The notes under the pieces are model-generated. The model saw nothing but the letters and a program-made list of their open reading frames with translations. It did no database searches and was not told the DNA's origin. Position numbers and translations under genes: made by a program. Of a stretch of DNA of 64,000 nt, positions 21,664-33,545 are shown in pieces. Numbering within the stretch: the first letter of the stretch is position 1; every line of letters starts with the position of its first letter. Source of the stretch: Calliopum simillimum (taxonomy: Eukaryota; Arthropoda; Insecta; Diptera; Lauxaniidae); NCBI GenBank assembly GCA_951812925.1, contig OX638371.1:39902101-39966100 (forward strand). Direction: 5' to 3'.

Positions 21664-22185
21664 TACCCAGTTGGGCCAGTCTACAAGAAATCATCAATGA
21701 CGGGTGCACGACCATATGAAATCTTTGATGACGGATGTGTACTTTTGTATGGCAGTCGTTGACGAAATTTCCATACAAGTGTCCCATATTTCATCAACGA
21801 CATAAAGAGCGACAGTTTCCCTTACGTTGTCGTTGATGACAATAAGAGCGACAATTTCCCTTATGTTGTCGTTGATGACATTCAGAGCGACAGTTTCTCA
21901 TACGTTGTCGTTGATGACATTCAGGGCGACAATTTTTACATATTTTCGTTGATGACATTAAAAGCGTCAGTTTCCCTAACGTTGTCGATTATACCCTTTT
22001 GAAGACACTTATCAAAATTCTTATTTCAACAAGGTAAATAAAGACAAATCATAGGTATTTTGAAATGTTAATAATAAAACTTAAAAAATTTGCATTTACA
22101 TTGCAATACAATATTTAAAAAATTAATATTGAATAATACACGCTCATAATACGATTTATAAAAGGTACTTATGTAATAATAAATA

Positions 22186-22377
22186 TTACTCTTTTTTTCG
22201 AGATTGCTTCTTATTGCACCGGTTTTTTATTTTTCGAAAAATGGTCCGCAATTCATCAACATATTTCTCGTAAGACCTTCCCTCTTTTGAAGTTGCTTCT
22301 GTTAAAAGGAAAGTTTTAGTTTGTTTTTTTAATATTTTTATATCTGTGGCAAAAAAAAGAAACAAACTAGTCGACAT
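22186..22377 (-). pseudogene. Possible C-terminal exon of the DUF4806-like gene
   Basis: The minus frame ends SYEKYVDELRTIFRKIKNRC followed by Lys/Arg-rich residues and a stop. The amphipathic basic end suits the tail of DUF4806-type transposon proteins and lies downstream of the 23498 donor in the same element. The linking exon was not found. Confidence 0.3.
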
Positions 22378-22504
22378 ATTTTGTACTATTAAGTACTAAA
22401 AGATAATATAAAAACGAAGAAGAAGTTAAACTCATAAATACAAGAAAATTTATCTTTTTAGGTTGTTTTCTTAAGTCGACATAAGCTACTGTGGTTTATT
22501 ACAG

Positions 22505-22690
22505 CAGATATATCGATACATTCAACGTATAAGTTGGTAACTCAAGATTCCAACTTTTAACGGGACAGTTTTTTGCACTAAAATATACTTATATTGTAAC
22601 TTCAAAAATAGTTCCCAGCCCTTAAAAACACTGTACCATAAAAAGTTGATAACTTGTGTTACCAACTTATATGTTGGATATATCGATCTG
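22505..22690. repeat. Small palindrome/MITE
   Basis: GATATATCGATACATTCAAC and ACTTATATGTTGGATATATC pair across about 190 bp, with imperfect arms of about 55 bp that include GTTGGTAACTCAAGATTCC versus a diverged inverse. Confidence 0.6.
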
Positions 22691-23497
22691 TATATTATGA
22701 CGATATTAAACGAGCCATGTAATTAAATAGAATATTCGGCATTCTTAATTTTATATGTTCTTGATTTTATTTACAAGAATACCTTGAAGAGCAGTGACGA
22801 CCTGTCCATAATTTTTTAATGACTTCTTTCCCTTTGTAAATACCATCGTAATTGAATTCCATAATAAAATTCTTAAAAAATATTGGTTCAATATTTTTTA
22901 ACGTTCCTCCCATAATTTTTTAAGTGCTCCAACCTAAAAAAATCATTAGTGTCCGACCGAAGGTCACTTTTTGGCCGAAGCCGATTAATCGGTTTTTTTA
23001 TAACCTTCGGCCGTAGTCGGACTCTAAAAACAATTTTATGTGGATGCAGTAATCTATATCTATACATAAATAGGCGAACGAAATTGGTTCAGTCCTGTTG
23101 TGAGCAGGAGCAATGGATAGGACTATATTGCTTTTTAAAGTGGTCGGTGCCACGCTCCTAAATGGAAAAAATGCTCTCACGGCTTAACCGCTGTATCGAT
23201 TTTTATGAAATTCGGAGTGAAGATAAGGTTAGCACTAAGTAAGGCAAATTAGAAGTTTAAATTTTTTGAATAGTGACAGACTCAACCCTTAGGATTTAAA
23301 ATATGCAGACATTGTTACTAATAAGAGTTTGTTTACAGTTGCGTACTCTAGTATTATAAATTAAAAGAGTGAAGCGATGAAAATGTGGTTTGGACAGATG
23401 GAAATGGCTATATTCACTCAGGAGGTGACTATGATCAAGAATATATTAGTATTCGATTTCCTAGTACATGTTATTAAGTGGAACAACAGTTACTTAC

Positions 23498-23584
23498 AAT
23501 GTCAGCTTTCTTATCGCCACTGAGCTCTTCTTCCAGGCCTTTGATGTCATCCTCCGATTTAAGCGGGAATCGTGCCGTAGTCAT
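23498..23584 (-). CDS. DUF4806-like first exon
   Basis: ATG at 23584 starts a 29-codon exon, MTTARFPLKSEDDIKGLEEE..., ending at a perfect GTAAGT donor (23497). The FPLKxEDDIxxLEEEL pattern is typical of the start of DUF4806 domains, found in insect transposon-associated proteins, sometimes with THAP or MADF domains. The frame is short but intact with balanced codons. The following exons are not clear. Confidence 0.45.
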
Positions 23585-24389
23585 TACGAAAAGTCCTAAA
23601 TTCCGCCGCAATAAAATATTGTTTTCAGTTAACAATTCTAGCACATGTTATATTTGCCACAAAATAATTTTTTATTTGATATTTTTTTCCGTAGCTTTCT
23701 ATATTTAAATTTTTTTCAAATTTAAATTGAAAAAATTAAAATCTCCGCACTCTGAATTTCTTTTTTTTTAATTCATTGCAGACATCTTACAAGACTTTGT
23801 CATCTATCATGTCCCTAAAGCTCTGAATGTAGACATTGTAGATGACATGGTCGTTAACGAAAATGTCTTCGACGACTATTGGCCCAACTGGGTAATATTA
23901 AATTCATAATGCAATTATAAAATTTTTTAATCACAGGTGCTGCAAAGTATACCCCAGCTAAAAAATCTGCTTCGTAGCAGCAACATTGATTATCAGTTGG
24001 CTACCTACCAAAATCTGCAGAAACTCGATTTAAAAACAAAAATAATTTTTTATTTAAAATTAAGTTATGTTTTAATAATATTTTAAATTCATATTGTTTT
24101 TTTAATACATATGCACATAATTGAATTGAATAATAGATATTAAGCTCAAACTAAATATGTGTATCCAAATTATAATTCAAATTCAAAAATTGAATTACAA
24201 AAACTTAAAAATACAATGGAAAATACTTATTTTCTTATAACAAATAATCAGCACCAGCAAAACACAAATCAGGAATATTTTTAAATTACAGCAAATGCAC
24301 TCTTGCGGTAACCTATTTTGAAACAAAAAATTAATTTCAGAATGCAATAAATTTGTCATAAATTTTATTTTTACCTGTATAAACGAAAT

Positions 24390-25577
24390 CTACTTTTCAG
24401 TCTGTGCATTTTTTGCAATAGTTTGGTTCAAAGCTAAAACAGCTGCAGCCATGTCACGTATTGCAGCCGCTGTGTCCTGCTGAGCCTTCAGCACCTCCTT
24501 ATCCATCCTTTTTCGCTCTTCTAACGATTGCCGTAGGAGCTCCAGAGACTCTACGTCAGGATCAACGCGCCGTCCAGCAAATCCTGCATAACCATATTGA
24601 ATTATGGACTGACCCGTTAAATACAAATTTTTCTAAATCTACCACTACAAAGAAATTTAGAAAGAGTTGGATATAAAAAATAGTAGGTTGCTTTTACACT
24701 CGAAATGAAAAAAAAAAATCAAGTTGACAAGCAGAAAAAATGTATATTTTGATTGAAGCAGTTTCAAAACTACAATAGAAAATTACGCAATTATAAAAAC
24801 CCAATAGCTTATAGGTAACTAAAAAGTTATTAATCCCATTCACAAGCATCTCAACGAATCTTTAATTCTTTCATAGAATCTGCAATTTTTCCAAACATCT
24901 GTCCAGTTGGTAAGAAAATAGCCAACAAAAGAAGATCCATTAGAACCAAACTTTTTATTGAAATCTCAAGCCATCACATCTGGAATCTTTCTTGGAAATA
25001 AATTATTTATAATTGATTAAAAATTGTGAAGGAATATGTTCGTGTTTTTAACATTAAAATAAAAAATAGTTGCTTCAGTGTTAGCAAAAATAATAAGAAA
25101 AAGGAAAGAGACAACTATAGTTTTTCTATTAATTTTCTTATGAGAAATTCACATTGATAAGACAGGGATGAACATTCACTTTTATTCTCAAAAGAATAGA
25201 AAAAGGAAAGAGGCAACCATAGTTTTTACATTATTGGTAAGACAGGGATGCACGATCACACGGATAGGGCAAAAGTGGTTATTTTTTTCCCGATGCTAGA
25301 GGAAATGTAACTGGTATAATACGAGATTTGTAACTCTTATATAATAAGGTTGGTAACTGTTACAGGATTTGCTGGGCGCCTTTTTCTTTGGTTTGATGAT
25401 GTCGTAGCGTCATCTTCGCTGGAAAATGTCAGCGACAGCGGTCGTACAATGCCAAATCAATTTCCCACCGGCAGCTCAACCGTTTCGGGCTCGATCTGTG
25501 CAGGTTCCTATGCAAAAATAAAAGTGGAATTATTTTATGAAATAGTAAGAACTAAACAAAATTACCGGAAGTTCCAT
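24390..25577 (-). pseudogene. PIF/Harbinger partner protein remnants
   Basis: Three blocks on minus. An ATG at 25577 (ACCAACCATGG) opens MELP and a GTAATT donor. After TTTTTGCATAG (exon from 25507), EPAQIEPETVELPVG then TGA, with the same frame continuing SLTFSSEDDATTSSNQRKRR. A last exon from about 24595 (TTATGCAG acceptor) to 24390 encodes a heptad-rich helix SLELLRQSLEERKRMDKEVL...QTIAKNAQTEK. The acidic N-terminus, basic linker and coiled-coil C-terminus fit Myb/SANT- or MADF-type PIF partner proteins, which bring the transposase to DNA. The expected DNA-binding exon (between 25365 and 24630) is missing, and there is an in-frame stop. Confidence 0.5.
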
Positions 25578-25940
25578 GGTTGGTGACTCGAACGTTGACG
25601 GGATCAAAGTTGTATACTTATTATAAAATTTGCTTACTTTTTATCGGTTAAAATTTATTTTTTCTTGATGTTTTCCGTATATCCTATTTTTGCACTTTTT
25701 TAATTTAACTTGAACTGTTGCTTCTTGTTGACGTTTAGATATATATATTTTTATTTTTTTTTAAATGTCACAAATTGACAAGTTCACCACGAAAGCTTTT
25801 GTTTGGTGAATTTATGAGCTTTTTCTAAAAGATTTCTGCGCCAGAATACCGAATGTCTTCAGGAGTCTTCAAAAATCTTAGAAAGTAATTCTGACATGTA
25901 TTCCGAAAGACTTTCTGCTGCCTTAGCCAGAATAGCCCTA

Positions 25941-26129
25941 TTAATCTACTTATTCTATGAGTAACGTCAAATGCATTTCTTGAAAGTGGTTGTTTGTGAT
26001 AAAGTGTGTCTTCATTATCCCACAAGCTTTTATTTTTTTATAAATCTGAATAAATTCAACTGGAATAAAGTTAATGCAAAACATATATGTGACCTGGTCT
26101 ATGAAAACCTCTAATAAAAAAATAATAAT
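25941..26129. other. Right flank of the PIF element
   Basis: Short AT-rich sequence; starts with the TTA that matches the flank of copy A. Confidence 0.4.
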
Positions 26130-26465
26130 AATCAAAAGGTTTTCAGTACAGTGTTTTGAAGCTTTTGTTTATATGGGAAGTGCGACGCCCTCTTGTCCAA
26201 GTTCGTCTAGTTTTCGCTCAGAGCTTGCATTTATAGTTCTTAGTGTCTGAGTGAAATTTGGTTGCATTGTCGTGAAATTTCCTCCTTTTGACTATAACGC
26301 CTTCGGGTGACCTTCAGAAACTTTCGGGTATAGCATAAAAACCTACCTATAACTGAGATACACTTAGGTACTGCCAAATTTGGTATATTAATCATGTTTT
26401 TTGACATTTGGTTGGAGCGTGCTGAGGTCCCGTACATGTGACACACCATTTTTATATATCGATAC
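26130..26465 (+). repeat. Dispersed fly repeat fragment
   Basis: Matches 59940-60330 through TTTTGAAGCTTTTGTTTATA, GACGCCCTCTTGTCC, GCTCAGAGCTTGCATTTATA and GTGAAATTTGGTTGCATTG. Breaks off into unrelated sequence after about 26290, with weak similarity to the end of the region. Confidence 0.6.
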
Positions 26466-26879
26466 ATCCATCCATAGAAAATGATTTTTTGTAAATTTTA
26501 TAGGGCGAAATATTTGTTCTGGAAATCCTGTATTCTAGGAAACTAAATGTAAATTAAATAGAAAAATTGATTAATACATTTAATTCTCTTCATCATAGGA
26601 TTTTTCCGGACAAATATTCCACTCTTTGAAAATTACAAAAAACCAATTTCTAGAAAAAAAGTCAAAACTTTTCTTAAAAAATTATTATTTTTGTACAACA
26701 AATTTTATTTTCTTTCTAAGATAATGTTGGCTTGGTAACTCTCCACAAAATTTTATTTAAGAATGTTTCTGAAAAGGTAAGTAGTTTCGAAGTTTCGGTG
26801 AAAGTTAAAGCGGATTTCCATTTTTAAGTCTATTTTTAATTTTCAAAATTTTTTTGAAACCTTATCGTTTTGGCATCAT
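26466..26879. other. AT-rich spacer
   Basis: Nothing recognised. Confidence 0.4.
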
Positions 26880-27610
26880 AAAGCTGTGGGCCGTCACCGG
26901 TTGTAGGCCACCCCTTGTATTTTTTGACGTTTATTAAATATGACAGATCTGAGTATGAGGTTATGTGTACATTGACAATAGACAGTATTAGTGCAAGCAC
27001 TGAAGTGAAAGGAAGCATCTGACCCACAGCTACAACAAAACAAAAAAAAATTGACGAAGAAATTTTCAATAAAGTAATTTCTGAAGATTTTGCGAGTGGG
27101 ATAAAGCGAAGTGAAATATTGCAAAGAGGTGAGTGTTATGCATTTTTATGCAGTATTTGCGTTAAATTTTTCGATTTTATATCGAGTTTGCTCAAAATTT
27201 TTCGCCACGAGAATTTTGCCAGTCACTTAAGGGATGGCTGCCGTTACCGGTTGTGGGCCACCATGTTTTTTGCATGAAAATTATTGCAAATCAATGTTTC
27301 TTGCACCAATTTGCAGCCAATTCAATCAAATGCAACGATGGCTGCGATCGGCTTTCTTCATAATTTTGCATATGAAGTGGATTTTTCTGGATGCCCCACA
27401 ACTGGTTATAAATTTTTTTTTTGTCCAAAAACAAGCTCTTTACAAAATTTGTTAAAAAAAATTTTTTCTTGAAAAATTATAGAAAAATTGTTTCTTTTTG
27501 GTTACCTACTGCCTCTAGCTTTCCATTGGTACCCACAAGTCCGGAAAATGTATACTTGAATGCAAGTTACGGGCAAAAAACGAAACCCGGCCCACAACCG
27601 GTTACCTTCT
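26880..27610. repeat. Region with three ACCGGTTGTgGGCC boxes
   Basis: The box CACCGGTTGTAGGCCACC (26893), TACCGGTTGTGGGCCACC (27246) and the inverted GGCCCACAACCGGTTACC (27589) stand out from the AT-rich DNA, with a looser CCCCACAACTGGTT at 27396. They may be terminal and internal repeats of an unidentified element. Overlapping ORFs have no domain. Confidence 0.45.
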
Positions 27611-30120
27611 CCTACATTTTTTGGGAAATCGCCTTTTTAAGTTTTAGATGGAATAAAAAAGAACTATCCAATAACTTTTTTCATTTTTTCTTAAATACTT
27701 CAGTTGAAGAATTCAATTTAATATTTTACTAAGGGCAGGATTAGGTACCTTCCAGTTTTTAAGTTATGAAGCGTGTATTAATTTTATGAATTTTATTTTT
27801 TAATAGTTGAGTGTAAAGATGGGCACGGGCTCAGGTTTTTTTTCTTGGCCCGCTCTACTTTCTAGCGACGGGCTCGGCCTTTTTAAAAGGCTTAAGCTTA
27901 GAAGCACAAACTTGGAAAAAATTATGGAAAATAATGTATAAATGTAGGGCTTAGAATGAAAATAAAGTAAGTTAAGTCAAACGAAAAAACTTATAAGATT
28001 TGACCAAAAAGCTCAAGTAAACAGACAATGTTTAATCTTTGTTTTTTCTCCTTTGAAAAAAAAAAAAAACTAATTTTCTCAAATGCTTGCATCGTGTTCA
28101 TGCCGGGCCTCTAAAATCTATTTTTCAAGCTTGCACAAAACTACTACAAATTTTATTAATTTCTGCTTGAGTCCGGGCCCTCCAAAAAACTTCGGGCCCG
28201 GGGAATCCCCCCCTTACCCCCGCCCCCCTCTCGTCAGGCCTGCGGTCAGACATGGCTAAATCTACTCAAGAGGTGATGCTGGACAAGAATATTTGCAGAC
28301 TTAAAAGTTTGTGAGATAGTTATTTGCTTTTCTTCACTTTCCACCTGGAATATTGTATCAACATTGTTTGACTTGATTTGATTTTTTAACAATTTTTCAT
28401 TTCCTCGCCTCTAATGAGAAGAATATTTCAGTTGCACTCTTAACTTTCGTGGGTATTAATTTTTGAACAATTTTTTACAAGAACACACTGTATTTTAAAT
28501 GAATGAAAAGTGATAAAACTTAAAGAAGTGCATTTTTAACGGCCAGAAAAGCAAAAATTTTTCGATAAATTTTCCATTTTGTGGATGCTTTGCTTCGATT
28601 AACAAACTAAAGAATTTCTAATTAAAAAGACAACAAAAGCTTTGTACCTTTGCCACTCCATTTTCATGGTAAGAAAAAAAAAGGAAAGTTTTTGATGAAT
28701 ATTTAAAATGAAAAATAGCCAAAAACTATTTGAAACATTGTGGCAAAGACCGAGTAGCATGCAAGCCATAAGTCTTTCATACTACCTACATACACGTTTA
28801 TTAAAATATGTATATGATATACAAAAGTGGCGATACTTTGCAAGACCCTTCGAAGCATAAGATCTTTGTAAACTATTATGCTTCGTTTATTAAATAATTT
28901 TCCAAGCTGTCAGCTGCATATAAACTTTCTTCATTCTAATGAAAAGTAGACAAAGTTCTCGTTTTTTATTTAAAATTTTGTTGCAACAGAGAGATTATTT
29001 CTTGTGTGCAAAAGCCGTTAAAATGTTTACGCCAAAGTTGCACGTTGACAAGATAAATTATTTTAATAAAAACAAAAGTAAAAAAAATTCAAAAATTCAA
29101 ATAAAAAGGTATACTTTAACAATTACGAATATTCGTGTATATGCGCTTGCATTTTATTTTTTTTCGGCTCCGAACACCAGAAAACGTCATTAGGAGCTTT
29201 TTTTCGTTTGCATGAAAGTTGTAAAAATTTCATTTGCTCTACGAAAATGTTGAAGAATTTTTTTTTTTTGTTTGTTTTAAGAAAATGAAACTGTGCGTCT
29301 GCTGACTTCAAGGCTTAAAATCAAGTATCACGAAATACACAGACATTAATTCGCACACAGCCTCACTCACTTACATACACAAATGTACCTACGCTAGAAT
29401 ATCGTCATGAACGAACGCATTGTGTGCAGCGAAGGGGAAAGTATTTTAATTTTCATGGAATGCAAATTTGTTGTATTTTAACAACAACAAAAGCGATAAC
29501 AGCAGCGACAGCACTAATAACAGCAACAAAAATGCAGCAGCAATGGGTTGCGACAACAGCCACGTATTTGCCGTCGTCACTGCAACAGCGTGAAAACTTT
29601 CATATGGAAACTTTCCCACAGCCACTTTTCATCATTGTACGCGCCACTGCGAAAAAAAAGAAGAAAAATTTCAAAGTTTAAGTGCTACTTTCGGTCAGGC
29701 TGATGCACAAATATCATTAATATTTTTTTCACTTTTTAAGAAATTTGTAATGACATCAGCAAAACTGAATTGTAACTTATTTCGAAGTTTTTAGAAAATT
29801 TTCCATCAACTCTATTCTATTTTCAAAATCGATAGCATTGTGAAGTCCTTCTTTATGTTTAGTTTGTGGGATAATTTAAAAATTATACAGTTGCTTTGAA
29901 TTGCGCACCATGTAAAATATGATCCATTTCACAGAACATTTGATGCATCTCAAACGATTTTAACAACCCAAAAGTGGTCTTGAATATGGATATTTCCAGA
30001 GTGGTTTAGAAGTAGATGGTCTTCCTATTCTGTTTTCTGCTATGAGATGGAACTCTTCACATTAATTCAAATTAGTTTTGAAGCTAATCTAAAAGCAATT
30101 GTTTTTTTTTTGTATTGTAA
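27611..30120. other. Spacer with GC-rich blips, no supported gene
   Basis: 27815-28235 has scattered GGGCTCGGCC, GGGCCCGGGG and CCCCCGCCCCCC blocks. 28240-28300 is a short fragment of the dispersed repeat (GACATGGCTAAATCTACTC). 29470-29570 is a CAA/CAG-rich stretch of the kind common in fly non-coding exons; its ORF (29424-29681) is low complexity. Otherwise AT-rich. Confidence 0.4.
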
Positions 30121-30720
30121 TCAGTAAATGCAGCGAAAGGGTAATTTTTTTACGCTGGAACTAGCCATTGCTTTAAAATTAAAAAAGTCATTAAACATCA
30201 TATTTTTAACGATGAACGAAGCTGGGTTTTTTCGTGCAGTGACCTGTGCCCAACCTTCTGGGACGTACACTGGAATAAACTTGGCACACTTTTCAATTTT
30301 TGAATGGATTGAGTCACATTCCATTTCTGTGTGACTGACCTCAAAATATTTATGGTTTATTATTTGGACCAAAGGGTGTCTTTTTACTAGTTCGAGGCAC
30401 ATTGCTGAAAATATAAAATTTTTTTGTTGCCCTCCACAGCTGTCCGACATCATCCGAACCTCTTTGACACTAGATTTCGACATGACATAGTCGTAAATGC
30501 ATGTTGCAATCTCATTTGCTCCCCTGTTTCCATTCGATTCTGATCATAAATAGCAGATTGCCTCTTTGGTTCCTAAATTGTAAATGGTCAAATTATAGAC
30601 AGCAACTTTTCTTAAATAAAATATTTGTACAGCCTGCTGGTCAAAGTTGAAGCTCGACACAGATGGATCTTCTAAACACGTTTCTTTATCATTGTCTCTA
30701 CACTCTCTCGTTAAAGGATT
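30121..30720 (-). pseudogene. Transposase-like protein (DSCGGQ family), degraded
   Basis: Read on minus from about 30720, the frame gives TRECRDNDKETCLEDPS, KVAVYNLTIYNLGTKEA, then a TGA where this family has Trp, ESNGNRGANEIATCIYDYV, SDSCGGQQKNFIFSAMCLEL and HTEMECDSIHSKIEK to TAG at 30121. The order (YNxTIxxLG, RGxxEIxSC, SDxCxGQNxN, HxxMxCDxxHS) is that of a widespread uncharacterised arthropod/cnidarian TE protein thought to have an RNase H-like core; the Asp residues of SDSC and CDSIH are present. N- and C-terminal parts are missing. Superfamily name not assigned. Confidence 0.6.
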
Positions 30721-31793
30721 TTTTTTTCTAAAAAGTCACGTGCCAATTTTTTAACTTTATTTTGAGCTTTGATTTACACCCACTAGGCTTCCAAAAAAAA
30801 AAATTTCGAAGTAGAAGAATATAACGGGAATCTATCTATCACAACTAATTTGCCTAAAACAAACCTTCTACAAAACGTTTATTTTTCATCTATTCTTCTG
30901 TAAAAAAACTTAAAAGAAAAAAAAAATTTATTTTGAGAAAATCAACTTTTACGATTTTACAAAAAATTACCGCCAAATTTTAAAATGGAAATCAAAATAA
31001 AATTTAAAACTCTACAAAAATCCGTAAACAATAATTAAAAAAACTTATTATTGACAAAATGGCGGAACTTAGAAAAAAAATTGCATCGGTTTTTTGCAAA
31101 AACATTACTTTCACACTCTGATAAATTTTTTCCGCAAAACTAATAATGAGAGGTCTCCACACTGAGCACTTAGAACAGCTTTGTAAATTTTTATAAATAT
31201 CTGAGAACCCAGCTGAAAAGCGTCTGCAGTTCTATAAACTTTTTATGAATGTGACGAACAAAACCTGAAAGTGGCTTCGGTTCTTAATCAATATTTTGAA
31301 GTATGCATTATTCGTGGCTTGAAAAAATCGTTAATACTAACAGAATCCCACATTATTCTTACATAATATTTGAAATAAATTATATGAAAGGTAAAATAAC
31401 TTTAGCTTCTGAAAGACCTCATAACAATAAAAATGCTCGTATGAAAAAATTTGCATGCCACGCCTCTAGTTTTGCGTTACAAAGTTTATGTGGAAATGAA
31501 TATACCAACTGGTATTTAACCGATGTCTATGATATAAAAATGCAGTAAAAAAAGAAAACTATGATGGCACTAAACTTTTTACTTATTTTGAATGTGCACA
31601 TACCTACCTGCCTGAGTGCACCCAGCGTTGTGCCGTCGTTTTTTATTTTATTCGCCAGCACTTACTTTGTTTCATCAACGTGGCCAGAAAGTAATTTGAG
31701 CCATTTCAGTTATTTCCTAAATTAATTAAGTTTCGTTCTGTCAAATAAAATAAACTGCACACGAGCACAGATTCAAAAAATTCTTAGAGTATA
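30721..31793. other. Spacer
   Basis: AT-rich. An 81-codon plus ORF at 31303-31548 has mixed composition but no recognisable domain or close start context; left unassigned. Confidence 0.35.
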
Positions 31794-32182
31794 AGGTGTC
31801 TCAAGAGAAAGTTTATTTTTGACTAAATGACAACTTGGTGACTGAAATGTAAAAATGTCTTTGCTATAACGAAAAAACATGGTTTCAGCGGGTGAAGTCA
31901 CGGCATCCAATGCGTATTTCTCAAATTCATGAAATTCTCTTTCATATATTGATGTCCAGATCTAGAGGTGACATAAACTTAACGACGCGTCATAGTCCTG
32001 ATAAAAGATTTTCTTTTGGAGATGTGTCAAACCAACTATGTCAATATAAACGAATTTCAAGTTTTATAAAAACTGACCTCTAGCCTGGAAAAACTTATTC
32101 AAAAATTGTCAATATAAACATTAAACATGCTTAAATTTTACCGATAGACGTCCATTTTTTTAATTTATTTTGAGACACCCTG
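31794..32182. mobile_element. 389-bp TA-flanked MITE
   Basis: Ends AAGGTGTCTCAA and TTTGAGACACCCTG are inverted repeats between TA dinucleotides (31792-31793 and 32183-32184). The CAGGGTGTCTCA-type end is common among mariner-derived MITEs. Confidence 0.65.
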
Positions 32183-32309
32183 TACAAAATGTATTTAACA
32201 GTTGTGCAGTATGCACGTCATATCCGTCAAATCTACTGAGTTTTATGCAAAAATGATTCCAAATCAAGAAATAAAAAAAATTATGGCGGCTTACTTTTCA
32301 ATAACACTG

Positions 32310-33545
32310 TACTTGTTGAAAATTTGGTCTGGCGCGAAATAGGTCATTCTTACCTAATTCGGGCATGGTTCATTGCCCCAACCAAAAAGTTATAATCAAA
32401 ATTTTGTCTAGAAAGGGGTGTTTGTCATAAAGAATCTCTTATTAAATTGTGATGAATCAATGATTTTTCATCAAAAGTACTTATGTTTTTCTGTTCAGGA
32501 TGTATTGATTCGCAATGGAGTTGCTAATTTTTTTATCAATTTTTCAGATACTTCTTAACGTTATCTTTAATTTTTACCGAATTTTCTTATAGAAAGAGCG
32601 CTAGACGGACTTGAGTATGCAAAATATGAGTACTGAAAACTGAGCTGAGATTCTCATGAGACCGACTACAAGTAAGAAGATAGTGGATGCTGTCAGGGTC
32701 TGCGGTGGTCCATGTTTTTACGCCCCTACTCCGGCCCAGCCTAGGCACGGTTTTCCGCTTTTATAGCAATTTATGATAAATCGGGACCTGCTTAGTACGA
32801 ATATGATCTTGGTTTTTTTCTATCACGCTAGGGTTTTGAATTATCCTTGCACAAAAGTGAAAAAATCACTGTTTTGAGGTCCAATAAAAACTATATACGA
32901 GTAACAAAAACAGCAAATAGTAAAATTAATTTTCGTTAATGACTACGGGTAACAAAAGTTATCCTTAACAAGCAGTACTTAAACTTTTGTCAATTGGATC
33001 ACTGCATCCCAAGTTATAAGCCTTTAAAAAAAGGATATCTCGCAATAACATTAAAGTCTATTTCCGGATCGAAAAACTATAAACTTAAAATTTTATTGCT
33101 CTTACTAATAACAATATTTTATTGTAAAAATTTGAAGCTTTTGCAGAACAAGATCAAATGACAATTCTATACTAGAATTAGTGAATAAACCCACAAAGGA
33201 CTGAGCAAATAATAAAATTTTAAGAAAATTCGGAAGAAATTAACGATAAAGTAAAAAAATATCCAAAAAATTTATTAAAAAGTTAGCAATTTGAATGCCT
33301 ATTAATTCATCATGAACTGGAAAATATACGTTTGATGAAAAATCATTGGCTTATCAGAAGTTACTTAGAGATTATTCATGAATAACACCCCTTTCGAGAC
33401 GAAGTTTTGATTTTAACTTTTTGTATGGGGCAATAAGCCAGTCCAGCAAAACGGTTAGCACCACTGAATTCCCCATACCCGAATTATGTAAGAATGACAT
33501 ATCTCCCGCCAAACCAAAAAAAAAGTGTAGTGATTCGCGTCAGGT
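32310..33545. mobile_element. Foldback interrupted by a second foldback half
   Basis: Outer arms (about 32320-32560 and 33290-33540) are inverted copies sharing TTCTTACCTAATTCGGGCATGG-like and AAGGGGTGTTTGTCATAA-like blocks. Between them, 32840-33200 is a diverged half of the 4060-4826 foldback. A GC-richer island near 32690-32760 is unexplained. Confidence 0.65.

Larger units (their letters stand above)
21666..23892. mobile_element. 2.2-kb TA-flanked element, CCCAGTTGGGCC ends
   Basis: TIRs CCCAGTTGGGCC and GGCCCAACTGGG are flanked by TA (21664-21665, shared with the previous element, and 23893-23894). The left side holds four or more tandem copies of a ~65-bp unit with GTCGTTGATGACATTCAGAG, and the right end has GACATTGTAGATGACATGG. 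Contains a DUF4806-like exon on minus, a fragment of the dispersed repeat near 23395-23450 and a palindrome at 22505-22690. Superfamily unclear. Confidence 0.75.
17372..25940. mobile_element. PIF/Harbinger element with nested insertions
   Basis: The left end TAGGGCTATTCTGGC (17372) is inverted as GCCAGAATAGCCCTA at the right (25926-25940). Subterminal repeats such as GGTATTCTGG occur at both ends. Inside, a DDE transposase lies on plus (18.45-20.69 kb) and a partner protein on minus (25.58-24.39 kb), the usual two-gene PIF/Harbinger plan. The 3-bp flanks are TAA (left) and TTA (right), which do not match; TTA does match copy A at 11907. Two TA-flanked elements at 20740-23892 inflate the length. 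Confidence 0.8.

Noticed and set aside
29424..29681. ORF over the CAA/CAG-rich stretch as a gene
   Set aside because: Low-complexity translation, frame not supported on either side; such repeats are common in fly non-coding DNA.
31303..31548. 81-codon plus ORF as a conserved gene
   Set aside because: No domain, no splice signals and no neighbours supporting it; length is within chance for this composition.
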